From JAAYTY01 sp964569245 (GTDB taxonomy: Bacteria; Fermentibacterota; Fermentibacteria; Fermentibacterales; Fermentibacteraceae), in NCBI GenBank assembly GCA_964569245.1, contig CAZMTK010000011.1:9041-73040 (forward strand): a stretch of 64,000 bases of DNA, in the 5' to 3' direction. The position numbers and the translations under genes were made by a program. Positions 50,946 through 59,206 of this stretch are shown here, one piece after another. How positions within the stretch are numbered: the stretch's first letter is position 1; each line of letters opens with the position of its first letter. The notes beneath the pieces were generated by a model. The model saw only the letters and a list, made by a program, of their open reading frames with translations, searched no databases and had not been told where the DNA came from.

Positions 50946-52856
50946 TCAGCGACTGTCGAGGACTTCTCTGATAGTTTGAAATAGCTCGTGAGGCGTGAAA
51001 GGCTTCTGGATGAACCGCGACCCCTCCCCGGGTGAGCCTCGCCATCGGCCCTCGTCCGCGGAATAGCCGGACATGAAGAGCACGGCGACTTCGGAGCCGG
51101 GAGACATCATGCCGACGGCGTCGGGCCCGCTGATTCCGGGGAGGACCACGTCGCTCAGAATCAGATCCGGGGGATCGTCGAGCGAGCGGAAGAGTTCCAG
51201 AGCCTCCTCGCCCGAGCGGGAGTCCAGCACCTCATAGCCCTGCTCCCTGAGCATCTCTGCCAGCATTTCGCGCACCGAGGCCTCGTCTTCTATCAGCAGT
51301 ATGGTCTCTATGCCGCTCAGGTCCCCCGGAAGCTGGGAGGATCGTTCGACCGAGGAAGCCTGTCCGATGTAGGCGGGCAGGTACACGCTGAAGGTGCTGC
51401 CCTCTCCGGGCTCGCTCTCCACCAGGATGGCCCCGCCGCTCTGAGACACGATGCCGTACACGGTCGAGAGGCCCAGCCCTCCTCCCCTGCCCGGTTCCTT
51501 GGTTGTGAAGAAGGGCTCGAAAAGCCTGTCCATGACGCTCTTGTCCATGCCGGTGCCGGTGTCGGTGACATGGAGTACCGCGTAATCCCCCTCCGGAAGC
51601 CGCTGGATGAGCGCCGGCTCTTCCAGGGGCACGCGCGAGCATCCGGTCCTCAGGGACAGGGTGCCTCCGTCGGGCATTGCATCTCGCGCATTCAGCACGA
51701 GATTCATCACGACCTGCTCGATCTGCGTCTTGTCGGCTTTCACGGCAGGGACGGCCTCGTCGAGCTGCACGACAAGCTCCACATCCTCGCCGATGAGGTG
51801 CACAAGCATCCTCTCCATGTTCCTGACCACGGAGTTCACGTCCAGCACTTCAGGGCTGGCGACCTGCTTCCTGCTGAACGCGAGGAGCTGCTGGGTGATC
51901 TCGGCGCTCCGCATCGCGCACTCGCGTATCTGCATGATGTCGGAAGCCAGAGGGTCGTTTGCGGGCAGCCTGGAGAGCATCAGGTCGCATCGCCCGAATA
52001 TGACCGTGAGAACGTTGTTGAAGTCGTGCGCCACCCCTCCCGCCAGCCTGCCGACCGACTCCATCTTCTGGGAGTGAGCCAGCTCCTGCTGCAGCATCCT
52101 TGACTCGGTCACGTCCCTCATGGTCACGATGCACTGGCGGGGTCTGTCGCCATCGTGGCCGATCACGCCCGCACTGAGCAGGACTGAGAGCCGCCTGCCC
52201 GCCCTGGTGCAGAGTTCGAGCTCGAGGCTCTCCGATCCGGGGTCGGCCGCCAGCGCCTGCAGGATCTCGTCAAGCCTCCCGCCCGAGACCGGATCGAAGA
52301 GGCTGCCCAGCGAATGTCCCAAGGCTTCGACCCTGGCGACCCCCAGCGCAGCCTCGGCCGCCCGGTTCACGTCGGTCAGGTTTCCCTCCGGACCGAGGAT
52401 GAAGCACAGCTCCGCCTCGTTCTCGAAGAAGGCGCGGAACTTGTCCTCGCTTGCCGCAAGTGCGTTCTCGGCACGTTTCCTGTCGGTGATGTCGGTCGTC
52501 ATGTGGATTACCTTCTCCAGCTCTCCGTCAGGCCCCTTCACCGGAGTGCAGGAGACGAGGTAGGTTCTCCCCGACAGCTCCAGGAGCATCTCGGCGCTCT
52601 CTATCCTGCCGGACTCCAGCATCGTCTGGAAAGGACAGCCGCAGGGCACGGCGCAGCCGTGAACCGCGTCGCTGCATTTCAGGCCCACGACTTCCTCGAC
52701 GCTCCTTCCGACAAGCTGCGCCGTGGCTTCATTGGCTGCCAGAATAGTCCTGTCCGGAGCCAGGACCATCATCGGATGACCTACCGCCCGGAAGATCGCC
52801 TCCCAGTTGCGCTGCGCTCGAGACAGCTCCTCCTGGGCAGCTTCCTTCTCGGTCAA
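50946..52856 (-). CDS. Hybrid histidine kinase, C-terminal part of a split PAS kinase
   Basis: From TTG 52856 this is 636 aa. PAS domains lie at about 10-130 (with Cys motif KCSDAVHGCAVPCGCP) and 140-255. The H-box is GGVAHDFNNVLTVIFGRCDL, with HATPase boxes LVLNARDAMP, DTGTGMDK and GGGLGLSTVYGIV. The receiver has Asp in ILSDVVLPGISG and Lys in IQKPFT. The TTG overlaps the TGA stop of the preceding PAS-PAS gene (TTGA). Its first residues (TEKEAAQEELSRAQRNWEAI) are the usual linker after a PAS domain, so the two genes look like one kinase split by a one-base shift. The longer frame upstream of 52856 is a shadow. Confidence 0.85.
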   Translation of the reverse strand: MTEKEAAQEELSRAQRNWEAIFRAVGHPMMVLAPDRTILAANEATAQLVGRSVEEVVGLKCSDAVHGCAVPCGCPFQTMLESGRIESAEMLLELSGRTYLVSCTPVKGPDGELEKVIHMTTDITDRKRAENALAASEDKFRAFFENEAELCFILGPEGNLTDVNRAAEAALGVARVEALGHSLGSLFDPVSGGRLDEILQALAADPGSESLELELCTRAGRRLSVLLSAGVIGHDGDRPRQCIVTMRDVTESRMLQQELAHSQKMESVGRLAGGVAHDFNNVLTVIFGRCDLMLSRLPANDPLASDIMQIRECAMRSAEITQQLLAFSRKQVASPEVLDVNSVVRNMERMLVHLIGEDVELVVQLDEAVPAVKADKTQIEQVVMNLVLNARDAMPDGGTLSLRTGCSRVPLEEPALIQRLPEGDYAVLHVTDTGTGMDKSVMDRLFEPFFTTKEPGRGGGLGLSTVYGIVSQSGGAILVESEPGEGSTFSVYLPAYIGQASSVERSSQLPGDLSGIETILLIEDEASVREMLAEMLREQGYEVLDSRSGEEALELFRSLDDPPDLILSDVVLPGISGPDAVGMMSPGSEVAVLFMSGYSADEGRWRGSPGEGSRFIQKPFTPHELFQTIREVLDSR

Positions 52857-53704
52857 TCTGTTGCGTGAACTATGAAACCGGCCATGCCGTTCTTCGAGTC
52901 TTGGAGCTTGTGTACGATAACATCGCAGAGGACAGTTGATCCGTCTCGGCGCAGATATCGCTTCCTCATGCGGTAGCTGCTCTTGCTGCCCCTGCGCAGC
53001 CTGTCCACCTCGTCCTGCGTCGCGGAGCGGTCGTCGGGGTGCGTGAGGGCCATGCAGTCGGCTCCGTCCAGCCACCCCTCTTCGTATCCGAGCATTCTGC
53101 ACATGGCGTCGTTGGCGTGTGTGAGGATGCCGTCGCTGGTGATGAGCATCATTCCCACGGGAGCCTGGTCGAAGGCGGCCTTGAACCGCTCCTCGCTCTC
53201 CCGGAGAGCAGCTTCAGTCATTCTGCTCGCGGTGATGTCGCGCGCAACGCCCTCTACGGCGGTGACCAGGCCATCCTCTCCGAGGACGGGGCTCTCGAAG
53301 ACCTCGAGGAGCCTCACAGAGCCGTCACGATGCAGGATCTCCACCTGATAGGGCGGGGGCTTCACCCCGGACAGGCTGAGATTCGTCATCTCCACGGACC
53401 GTCTGTTCGTCTCGGAGTCCGTCATGTACTTCGAGTAGTGCTCGAGAAACTCGGCACGGTCGTAGCCGAGCATCCTCGTTACTGAAGGGCTGACGAAGGT
53501 GAAGACACCTCTGGAATCGTGCCGGTAGAAGAAGAACTCGGATGGCAGGTCGTTCAGGAGCCTCTGGAAGTCGGCTTCTTTCTTCCCGAGAGCCCGACGG
53601 AGCTCGTCGATCTCCAGAGCCTGCCGCTCGAGGCTCCGCAGAGCATCGCGGAGTCTTTCGATCTCCTCGATCAGCTCGGCCCTGGTGCGTCGTTCGTTGC
53701 TCAC
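52853..53704 (-). CDS. PAS-PAS sensor module, N-terminal part of split kinase
   Basis: A 283-aa protein with a coiled-coil start (ELIEEIERLRDALRSLERQA) and two PAS domains (about 50-160, VFTFVSPSVTRMLGYDRAEF; 170-283, LITSDGILTHANDAMCRMLG). It ends AGFIVHATD directly before TGA, exactly where an intact kinase would continue DLTEKEAAQEEL. A one-base slip at GATTGACC joins the frames. The start is GTG 53704 with GGAGGG seven bases ahead. The two pieces could be separate coupled proteins, a recent frameshift mutation, a sequencing error or programmed frameshifting. Confidence 0.75.
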   Translation of the reverse strand: MSNERRTRAELIEEIERLRDALRSLERQALEIDELRRALGKKEADFQRLLNDLPSEFFFYRHDSRGVFTFVSPSVTRMLGYDRAEFLEHYSKYMTDSETNRRSVEMTNLSLSGVKPPPYQVEILHRDGSVRLLEVFESPVLGEDGLVTAVEGVARDITASRMTEAALRESEERFKAAFDQAPVGMMLITSDGILTHANDAMCRMLGYEEGWLDGADCMALTHPDDRSATQDEVDRLRRGSKSSYRMRKRYLRRDGSTVLCDVIVHKLQDSKNGMAGFIVHATD

Positions 53705-53776
53705 GGCTCTTCCCTCCGATGGCCGCCGAGCAAGCAGTCGCACATTCAGGAAGAGCGCCCTGCCACTCCTCAGGGT

Positions 53777-53807
53777 TTCATATCGGAAGTATTGACCGGA
53801 ATGTCAA
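53777..53807 (-). promoter_or_regulatory. Candidate promoter of the split PAS kinase
   Basis: On the minus strand TTGACA (53807-53802) is followed after 19 bases by TATGAA (53782-53777). Transcription would start near 53770, about 66 bases before GTG 53704. The long spacer lowers confidence. Confidence 0.35.
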
Positions 53808-53874
53808 GCGTGTGTAGTGATTCCACCGGAAGCAGTTGACACTCCGATGGCGCACGAGGTCTTGGAGGGGTGCG

Positions 53875-54348
53875 ATGGGAATCGTCGGCGTCATTGCAGT
53901 GGTATTCGTCGCCGTTCTGCTTGTCTCTCGTGCATCCGCGCGAGGATCCCGCTGGAGGCGGACCATGGGCACCGTGCTCTCCAGCGAGGTCAGGCCCGCC
54001 GGCGGTCAGGGGGATGCGTGGGTGCCGGTGGTGACATTCCAGTACAGGCACGACGGCAGGGACTTCACGATGACCACCGACGAAGCGTACCGGGGGGCGA
54101 CAGGGTCGCCATCCAGGTTCAACCCCTGGTCCATTCCCCGAAGCCGCGAATCCGCAATGGCTTCCATCTCCAACCTGCAACCCGGTGCTGAATGTACTGT
54201 CTATTACGATGCGTCCGACCCTTCCACCGCCATGCTGTCCTCAGCCGCCGCTCCAGCAGCGGCGGTGAGATTCGCTCTTGCAGTGGCGGTTGCAGCAGTG
54301 CTCGTCGCCGGCCTGGTCGCCTTTCTCTTTGCGTCCAGCGGAAAGTGA
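53875..54348 (+). CDS. DUF3592-like membrane protein
   Basis: A 157-aa protein with one membrane helix at each end (MGIVGVIAVVFVAVLLVSR; VRFALAVAVAAVLVAGLVAF) and a beta-rich middle. The middle has GTVLSSEVRPAGG, VPVVTFQYRHDGRDFTMTTD and CTVYYDASDPSTAML, the pattern of DUF3592 proteins. Function is unknown. ATG 53875 follows GGAGGGG by four bases and is preferred over ATG 53836. It stands alone between the kinase and the tRNA. Confidence 0.75.
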   Translation: MGIVGVIAVVFVAVLLVSRASARGSRWRRTMGTVLSSEVRPAGGQGDAWVPVVTFQYRHDGRDFTMTTDEAYRGATGSPSRFNPWSIPRSRESAMASISNLQPGAECTVYYDASDPSTAMLSSAAAPAAAVRFALAVAVAAVLVAGLVAFLFASSGK

Positions 54349-54363
54349 AGGGGCAGTTGTCCG

Positions 54364-54393
54364 TTGACGCAACCGATGCCCGGGCCGTATCAT
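54364..54393 (+). promoter_or_regulatory. Promoter of tRNA-Asn
   Basis: TTGACG (54364-54369), 18 bases, then TATCAT (54388-54393). Each box has one mismatch from consensus. The predicted start is near 54400, about ten bases before the tRNA. Confidence 0.65.
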
Positions 54394-54409
54394 CGGCGCG
54401 CCTCACGGT

Positions 54410-54485
54410 TCCCCGGTAGCTCAATCGGCAGAGCGGGTGGCTGTTAACCACTAGGTTCGAGGTTCAAGTCCTCGCCGGGGAGCCA
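54410..54485 (+). tRNA. tRNA-Asn (anticodon GTT)
   Basis: A 76-base cloverleaf. The acceptor is TCCCCGG paired with CCGGGGA, the discriminator is G and CCA is encoded (54483-54485). The D arm includes AGCTCAATCGGCAGAGC. The anticodon loop CTGTTAA places GTT at 54443-54445, and the T arm is GAGGTTCAAGTCCTC. It reads Asn codons AAC and AAT. A near-consensus promoter lies just upstream. The accessory genes begin right after it, and tRNA 3' ends are common integration sites. Confidence 0.97.
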
Positions 54486-54546
54486 GGGTATTCTGTGCTT
54501 CATCTTGTTTTCCAGAGCAACGACAAGCTCTCCTTGTCTGCCATCC

Positions 54547-54577
54547 TTGACATCCCTGATTTGTTGAGCGATAACAT
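54547..54577 (+). promoter_or_regulatory. Candidate promoter of the first secreted module
   Basis: A perfect TTGACA (54547-54552) is followed by TAACAT (54572-54577) after 19 bases, or GATAAC after 17. Transcription would begin about 15 bases before ATG 54599. A 6-bp hairpin (GACAAG/CTTGTC, 54522-54538) lies just upstream and may end tRNA transcription, though it has no T tract. Confidence 0.45.
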
Positions 54578-54598
54578 GTTACAGCCGGAAGGCAGGTA

Positions 54599-57388
54599 AT
54601 GGGGACTGAATACCGAATCCCGGTGTTTCCAGTCATGCTGTTAACCAGCATCCTGCCTGGGATTAGTCAATCTGCCGAGCCTCCTGCGAACTCGATCCCC
54701 GTCATCGTACAGAGGCTGATGCCAGGACGCTGGTCTCCGCTGCTGCTTTGCCAGCTGGCTTGGAACCACATCGATGGGTTCGAGTTCGAACTCGCTCTGG
54801 ACCAGGTCACCAACCATCCCGGCTTCCTCGACACGGCGGCAGACTGCGGACTGCTGTTCATCGTGACTCCTTCGGAGTCGTACGATCTGTCTCTACTCGG
54901 CCCTGGATGCCGTGCACACTACGACACGCTCGGGAGCAGTTCCGCATTCATCGAGACGAATGACTCGGGGTCAGCTATCACCTCTACATTCACCGCCTCT
55001 GCGTTGCAGGCCGAGCTGGATGGCCTGGCCGAAGACCTTGTGGAAGCATATTCGGGAAACGATGCCTTCTGGTGCTGGAAGCTGATGGACGAGGCGCCCA
55101 CTGCTCAGCGCGGGAGGATGTTCACTGCATCGCCATATGACCAGTACTTCCCGAACATGTTCCCCTACCACTCCATGGCGGACACCTGCATGCTGGTGAC
55201 GGACTCTGCCTCGGTCTACTCGTGGCTGAAGTGGGTCATCGAACACGAGGACGAGGAGCATCCGGTATCCACGGTATTCGCCGGGATGCCCTACATCCAG
55301 TCCTGGGCCGGTTACACGCATCCGGATGGAGTACCCGATGCTGCGACTCACGCCAGCATCGTCCGGGCATATGTGGGCATGCGCTACCAGCATTATCCCA
55401 TTGTCAGTCATCCGAACGTATTCGACAACTTCCCCGAGATGCTCCAGGTGGACATCTATCCGTTCCGGCAGGTCGGGATAGAGTACCAGGAACAGCACTC
55501 TTACGCACCGGAGCTCGGCGACGGGCTCTACACGACTCTGTTCGAACATGCGGAGACAGGGATGGACTCGACCTTCCTGCCTGCGCTCGAAGATGGGCTG
55601 GCTCTTCATTACTTTCCCCAGGCTTTCGGCATGGCCGGGGGAGAGGAAATGTGGGAGTATGAATACCCGGATTGGGTACTCAACTATGGCTCGTACTCCT
55701 ACCGCATCCCTACACCCGCCGAGTTCCGGATGCTGTGCAACACCGCTCTGCTCCGTCAGGCGAAGGGCATCTTTCCGTACAGCCTCATGAGCTACACAGA
55801 GGGCGACTGGTTCAGCGCCTCACTGCTCGACGAGGACCTCGTTCCGTGGGATGCGCCCTTCGAGGACTACTGCTACCGAACACGAGCACAGGACAGCATC
55901 ACCTACACACGCCCGGACTACTACCCACCCTTCATCGAGGGCTTCGACCCGCTCTACGCAGGCCCGGGACCGGAACCGTACAATCCCGGCCAGAGGCAGC
56001 GCGAGAGCTTCCTGGAGTGGAAGTTCGCCCCCTATGCACGCCTGTGGAACAGCCTGGGCGAGACTCTGGCCGGCATCGCCTTCATCGCACCCGAGCTGGC
56101 GGAACTCGCCTGGCTGGATGACGATGGTGCTCCTGACGCCTTCGAGGTGGTCCCTGAGATACAGTGCAACATGGGCCCGGAGCAGCGGGTATTCGTGGGC
56201 GATCATCACTACCTGTTCTACGTCAATCGCTGCTGCAGTGATTCGATGCACATCTTCGACGTTGGTTACTACGCAGGAGGCGACCTGCCGCCACCGGAGG
56301 CTTACGCCCTTGACCACACGCGCCGAGTGCTGATCCCCTGGTTCGAGTTCGATGCCGACTACTGCGGCTACCCCGACACCCTCGGTCCTGGAGAGGCGCG
56401 GCTGGTCGAGCTGATCGACGAGGAGGAGGATGTCGACATCAGGATAACCTCCCCCGATGTGCACTCCCGATACAACCAGTCCATTATTGACAGGGACGAG
56501 TTCGACTTCACCGCAGGCGACACGATCGTCATTCTGGGTACTTTCTACAATTTGGGCACCGAGGCAACCCAGGATGTGGATATTACCCTGACCGACATCA
56601 CCGGTAACAGCGTCATCGGGAGGGATACGCTGGATTTCGGCGGCCTGGACAGCATCTACGTCCCGGATGACGCAACTGCCTCCATCGTCTGGACCACGGA
56701 TTCCGATGACATCGGTATCCACCTGCTGGAGTTGTCGGCGGAGCAGGTGGGTACTGAAGACCTGAGGGACAACTCGGTCTCGGTCCCCTTCCTCATACGA
56801 CCGCGTGACTATGCCACCGAGGTCCGAGAGGATCCCTGGGACATGATGGAAGCCGAGTCAGATCCGCCTGTATGGTTGACAGACGACATCGAGGCGATCG
56901 AAGGATACCAGAGGCTGTGGCTTTCGGGCGCCTGGACGGATTCTGTTGGAGGGATGTTCGAGGGGGCGCTGGATCCCGAGGCGGAGAGCTATCCAGACAA
57001 CATCCCCGGACAGATCTCTCTGGCCATCCCCTCCGCGTCGGGACGCTGGATCGACTCGGACGAGTACTGCATGCTGAGCTTCGCCGGCATCTGGCAGTCG
57101 GACTGGCACGGGGCGAACTCCCACTGCCCGACCTACGCGGCCTGGAAAGACTCCCACGGGCAGATGAGCGATTGGTACTACATCAATGATGTCTCCCAGA
57201 GCCTCAGGAATGGATGGCAGACATTCCATACGACGGGACCGATTGACCTCAGAGAACTGGATGATCCGGATCCCTGGTCCGGAGAGCACATGCAGGAGTT
57301 ATGGCTGATGTTCCGGCCAGTAGCCCCGAGTGTGTCCGAAGCCCCGATCTTCATCCGGCTGAGCTGGGTCAGGCTGGAGGAGTCGTGA
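54599..57388 (+). CDS. Large secreted TIM-barrel-like protein, paralogue A
   Basis: A 929-aa protein with a signal-like N-terminus (FPVMLLTSILPGISQS). Residues about 30-430 look like a TIM-barrel hydrolase: an acidic pair in WCWKLMDEAPT (164-165), VDIYPFRQV, and PTPAEFRMLCNTALLRQAKG followed by IFPYSLMSY, which resembles the late-barrel segment of GH42-like or DUF4091-like enzymes. Residues about 610-740 resemble a CARDB-type Ig domain, then a beta-rich C-terminus. It is clearly homologous along its length to 61144-63903 (FAPYARLWNSLGETLAGI against FAPFANIWNGIGEVLGEV). The stop overlaps the next gene (GTGA). The family is unknown to me; glycan binding or cleavage is inferred. Confidence 0.75.
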   Translation: MGTEYRIPVFPVMLLTSILPGISQSAEPPANSIPVIVQRLMPGRWSPLLLCQLAWNHIDGFEFELALDQVTNHPGFLDTAADCGLLFIVTPSESYDLSLLGPGCRAHYDTLGSSSAFIETNDSGSAITSTFTASALQAELDGLAEDLVEAYSGNDAFWCWKLMDEAPTAQRGRMFTASPYDQYFPNMFPYHSMADTCMLVTDSASVYSWLKWVIEHEDEEHPVSTVFAGMPYIQSWAGYTHPDGVPDAATHASIVRAYVGMRYQHYPIVSHPNVFDNFPEMLQVDIYPFRQVGIEYQEQHSYAPELGDGLYTTLFEHAETGMDSTFLPALEDGLALHYFPQAFGMAGGEEMWEYEYPDWVLNYGSYSYRIPTPAEFRMLCNTALLRQAKGIFPYSLMSYTEGDWFSASLLDEDLVPWDAPFEDYCYRTRAQDSITYTRPDYYPPFIEGFDPLYAGPGPEPYNPGQRQRESFLEWKFAPYARLWNSLGETLAGIAFIAPELAELAWLDDDGAPDAFEVVPEIQCNMGPEQRVFVGDHHYLFYVNRCCSDSMHIFDVGYYAGGDLPPPEAYALDHTRRVLIPWFEFDADYCGYPDTLGPGEARLVELIDEEEDVDIRITSPDVHSRYNQSIIDRDEFDFTAGDTIVILGTFYNLGTEATQDVDITLTDITGNSVIGRDTLDFGGLDSIYVPDDATASIVWTTDSDDIGIHLLELSAEQVGTEDLRDNSVSVPFLIRPRDYATEVREDPWDMMEAESDPPVWLTDDIEAIEGYQRLWLSGAWTDSVGGMFEGALDPEAESYPDNIPGQISLAIPSASGRWIDSDEYCMLSFAGIWQSDWHGANSHCPTYAAWKDSHGQMSDWYYINDVSQSLRNGWQTFHTTGPIDLRELDDPDPWSGEHMQELWLMFRPVAPSVSEAPIFIRLSWVRLEES

Positions 57389-58833
57389 GGCTCCTGCTTC
57401 CGGGCTGCATAGGCATGATAACGATCCTTCTTCCTGATGGTGTTCGCGCTCAAGATGCGCCACCTACACTTATGTGGGCAAGGGAGTATTTTAATAGCAA
57501 TATATGTTATTTTAATCATGTTATTGAAACATATGATGGCGGGTATGCAATTGCCGCACTGCTATCCGATGTGAACCTACCAGTGATCCGCCTTGACGCA
57601 AATGGTAATGTTCTGTGGACTTCCGGCGGTGCATTCTATTATCCCCGCCTGAACTGGATAGATGAGATTTCAGATAACAGCCTCATCGCAACAGGGGCAG
57701 CAAGGTCGTATGAAGCCGGTTCTCTTGGCCTTGTTGTGGAGAAGATATCAGTTTCTGGTTCGGTTTTATGGGCAAAGATATACGATCCTTCAAACGAAAG
57801 CGATGTCGGTGTTTCTATAACACCTTTACCTGACAATGGTTTTGCCATTTGTGGATACCGAGATGAGAACATTCCGTGGATTATTCGCACGGATTCTTAT
57901 GGCGATACACTCTGGACCAGGACCTGGGATGACGGATGGGCTCGGGCGCGGAGGGTAGTGTACTACGAAGATGGTCTGACCGTCTTCGCTGACGGCGGGC
58001 TCATGTACGGACCGTTGCTCCTCAGGTACGACATGGATGGCAACCTGGAATGGGTGCAGGACTACTCCCTGGAGTTCCCTACCAGTTACGAGTGGGGGGG
58101 ATCTCTCTGCCTGACGCCCGGGGGTTCGGGATACACCTTCGTGACGGACTGGTACTCCTGGATGGTCCCAACGGACTGGTCCGGCAACGAGCAGTGGCGG
58201 GAGGAGGTACTCGGCGAAGGGCACAGGGTCGGGCTCTGCCTGAGTCCCACGATGGACGGAGGCTACATCTTCTCCGGCAGGGGGAGCTACTGGGGAGAGC
58301 CGCTGGATGCTCTCGGCCTGCATTCCTCCCCGGCAGACACCGGCTCGACCTGGGACGGCTGGCTGGTGAAGATGGATGCCCAGGGGCAGGAGCAGTGGTT
58401 CGTGTACAACAGCCAGCTGAGTCGTGACAACTACTTCAACTGCGTGCAGCAGCTCTCTCAGGGAGGGTACATCGTTGCCGGCCAGATCCGGGACGCCTCA
58501 GGGGGATACAACTACAACGGTTACCTGCTGCGCTACGCTCCCGAGACCGGGATAGAGGGAGACGAACCAGCCTCTGACGTGCTGACGCTCACCCCCTCCT
58601 CCAATCCGTTCAGCTCATCCGTATCGATCATCTGCGAGGGTGATGCCCTCCCTAGCCGACTCATGGTCTATGACATCACGGGAAGGTTGATCCGGAGCCT
58701 CTCTGATCGAGAGGGCTCGTCATTCCTGTGGGATGGAAGGGATGGCTCCGGTGAGGATGTCCCCACCGGCACCTACCTGGTCCGGGGTGCGATCGATGGG
58801 CAGGCAACGTCGATCAGGGTCGTGAAACTGTAG
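57385..58833 (+). CDS. Secreted beta-propeller-like protein with FlgD-like sorting tail
   Basis: GTG 57385 overlaps the stop of paralogue A (GTGA). The 482-aa protein has a signal peptide (LLLPGCIGMITILLPDGVRAQ). Six or seven blade-like repeats of the delta-60 kind follow, each ending in a phrase like DANGNVLW, SVSGSVLW, DSYGDTLW, DMDGNLEW, DWSGNEQW or DAQGQEQW. The last 80 residues (SSNPFSSSVSIIC, MVYDITGRLIRSL, WDGRDGSGEDVPTGTYLVR) are a FlgD-like tail of the type used for type IX-related sorting. Bases about 57470-57900 are AT-rich while the rest is GC-rich, so part of the gene may have come by recombination. The frame upstream of 57385 is a shadow. Confidence 0.8.
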   Translation: MRLLLPGCIGMITILLPDGVRAQDAPPTLMWAREYFNSNICYFNHVIETYDGGYAIAALLSDVNLPVIRLDANGNVLWTSGGAFYYPRLNWIDEISDNSLIATGAARSYEAGSLGLVVEKISVSGSVLWAKIYDPSNESDVGVSITPLPDNGFAICGYRDENIPWIIRTDSYGDTLWTRTWDDGWARARRVVYYEDGLTVFADGGLMYGPLLLRYDMDGNLEWVQDYSLEFPTSYEWGGSLCLTPGGSGYTFVTDWYSWMVPTDWSGNEQWREEVLGEGHRVGLCLSPTMDGGYIFSGRGSYWGEPLDALGLHSSPADTGSTWDGWLVKMDAQGQEQWFVYNSQLSRDNYFNCVQQLSQGGYIVAGQIRDASGGYNYNGYLLRYAPETGIEGDEPASDVLTLTPSSNPFSSSVSIICEGDALPSRLMVYDITGRLIRSLSDREGSSFLWDGRDGSGEDVPTGTYLVRGAIDGQATSIRVVKL

Positions 58834-58839
58834 CCCTTC

Positions 58840-59060
58840 CTCCTTGATCTCGTCCGGATCGCCTCAGCTCCCTTTCCGTCACCACCCGTCGATCACAGTT
58901 GTCCCCCAGGGCCTCGGCATCCCTGAGCACCCGCTTCGGCAGCTCGAGCAGATCGAGCCACTGGGTCACGCTCGCCCTCGACACCCCAAGCCCGCCATAT
59001 CCAGCGCAGCAGGATATGGCCGCGTCGCCAGTTGTTTCGCCCTGCGAAACAACGAGAGAC
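58840..59060 (-). pseudogene. Decayed HTH DNA-binding protein (ParB/resolvase-type helix)
   Basis: On the minus strand one frame reads LGVSRASVTQWLDLLELPKR then VLRDAEALGDN and VTERELRRSG, the helix-turn-helix and following helix common in ParB-like and resolvase-associated proteins. The preceding part (RRAKQLATRPYPAALDMAGL) lies in a neighbouring frame, joined at a GGGG run near 58984-58988. There is no start, and the frame runs on into the neighbouring gene. I read it as a frameshifted remnant of a mobile-element gene. Confidence 0.45.
58994..59053. repeat. Two adjacent perfect hairpins
   Basis: GCCATATCC (58994-59002) and GGATATGGC (59012-59020) form a 9-bp stem with a 9-base loop. GTTGTTTCGC (59031-59040) and GCGAAACAAC (59044-59053) form a 10-bp stem with a 3-base loop. 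Neither is followed by a T tract. They lie between two convergent operons and inside the decayed HTH gene, so terminators, recombination sites or operators are all possible. Confidence 0.7.
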
Positions 59061-59195
59061 CATGCTATCCATCACAGGGCGCGCAGATCGCTGGGTTCCG
59101 GCAAGTCTTTGCTGGCTTTGGCTCTGGGCGTCTAACTGGTAGCCTGATCGGGATGCTCAGGACGGGTCCGTGAATAGTTCGCCTTGATAGCGATA

Positions 59196-59206
59196 CGGGG
59201 AGCCAG
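59196..59206 (+). repeat. 11-bp match to the 3' end of tRNA-Asn (possible att remnant)
   Basis: CGGGGAGCCAG occurs here and at 54476-54486, the very end of tRNA-Asn plus one base. The direct pair would bound 4.7 kb holding the first secreted module and the HTH remnant. The match does not extend further, so chance is possible. Confidence 0.3.
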
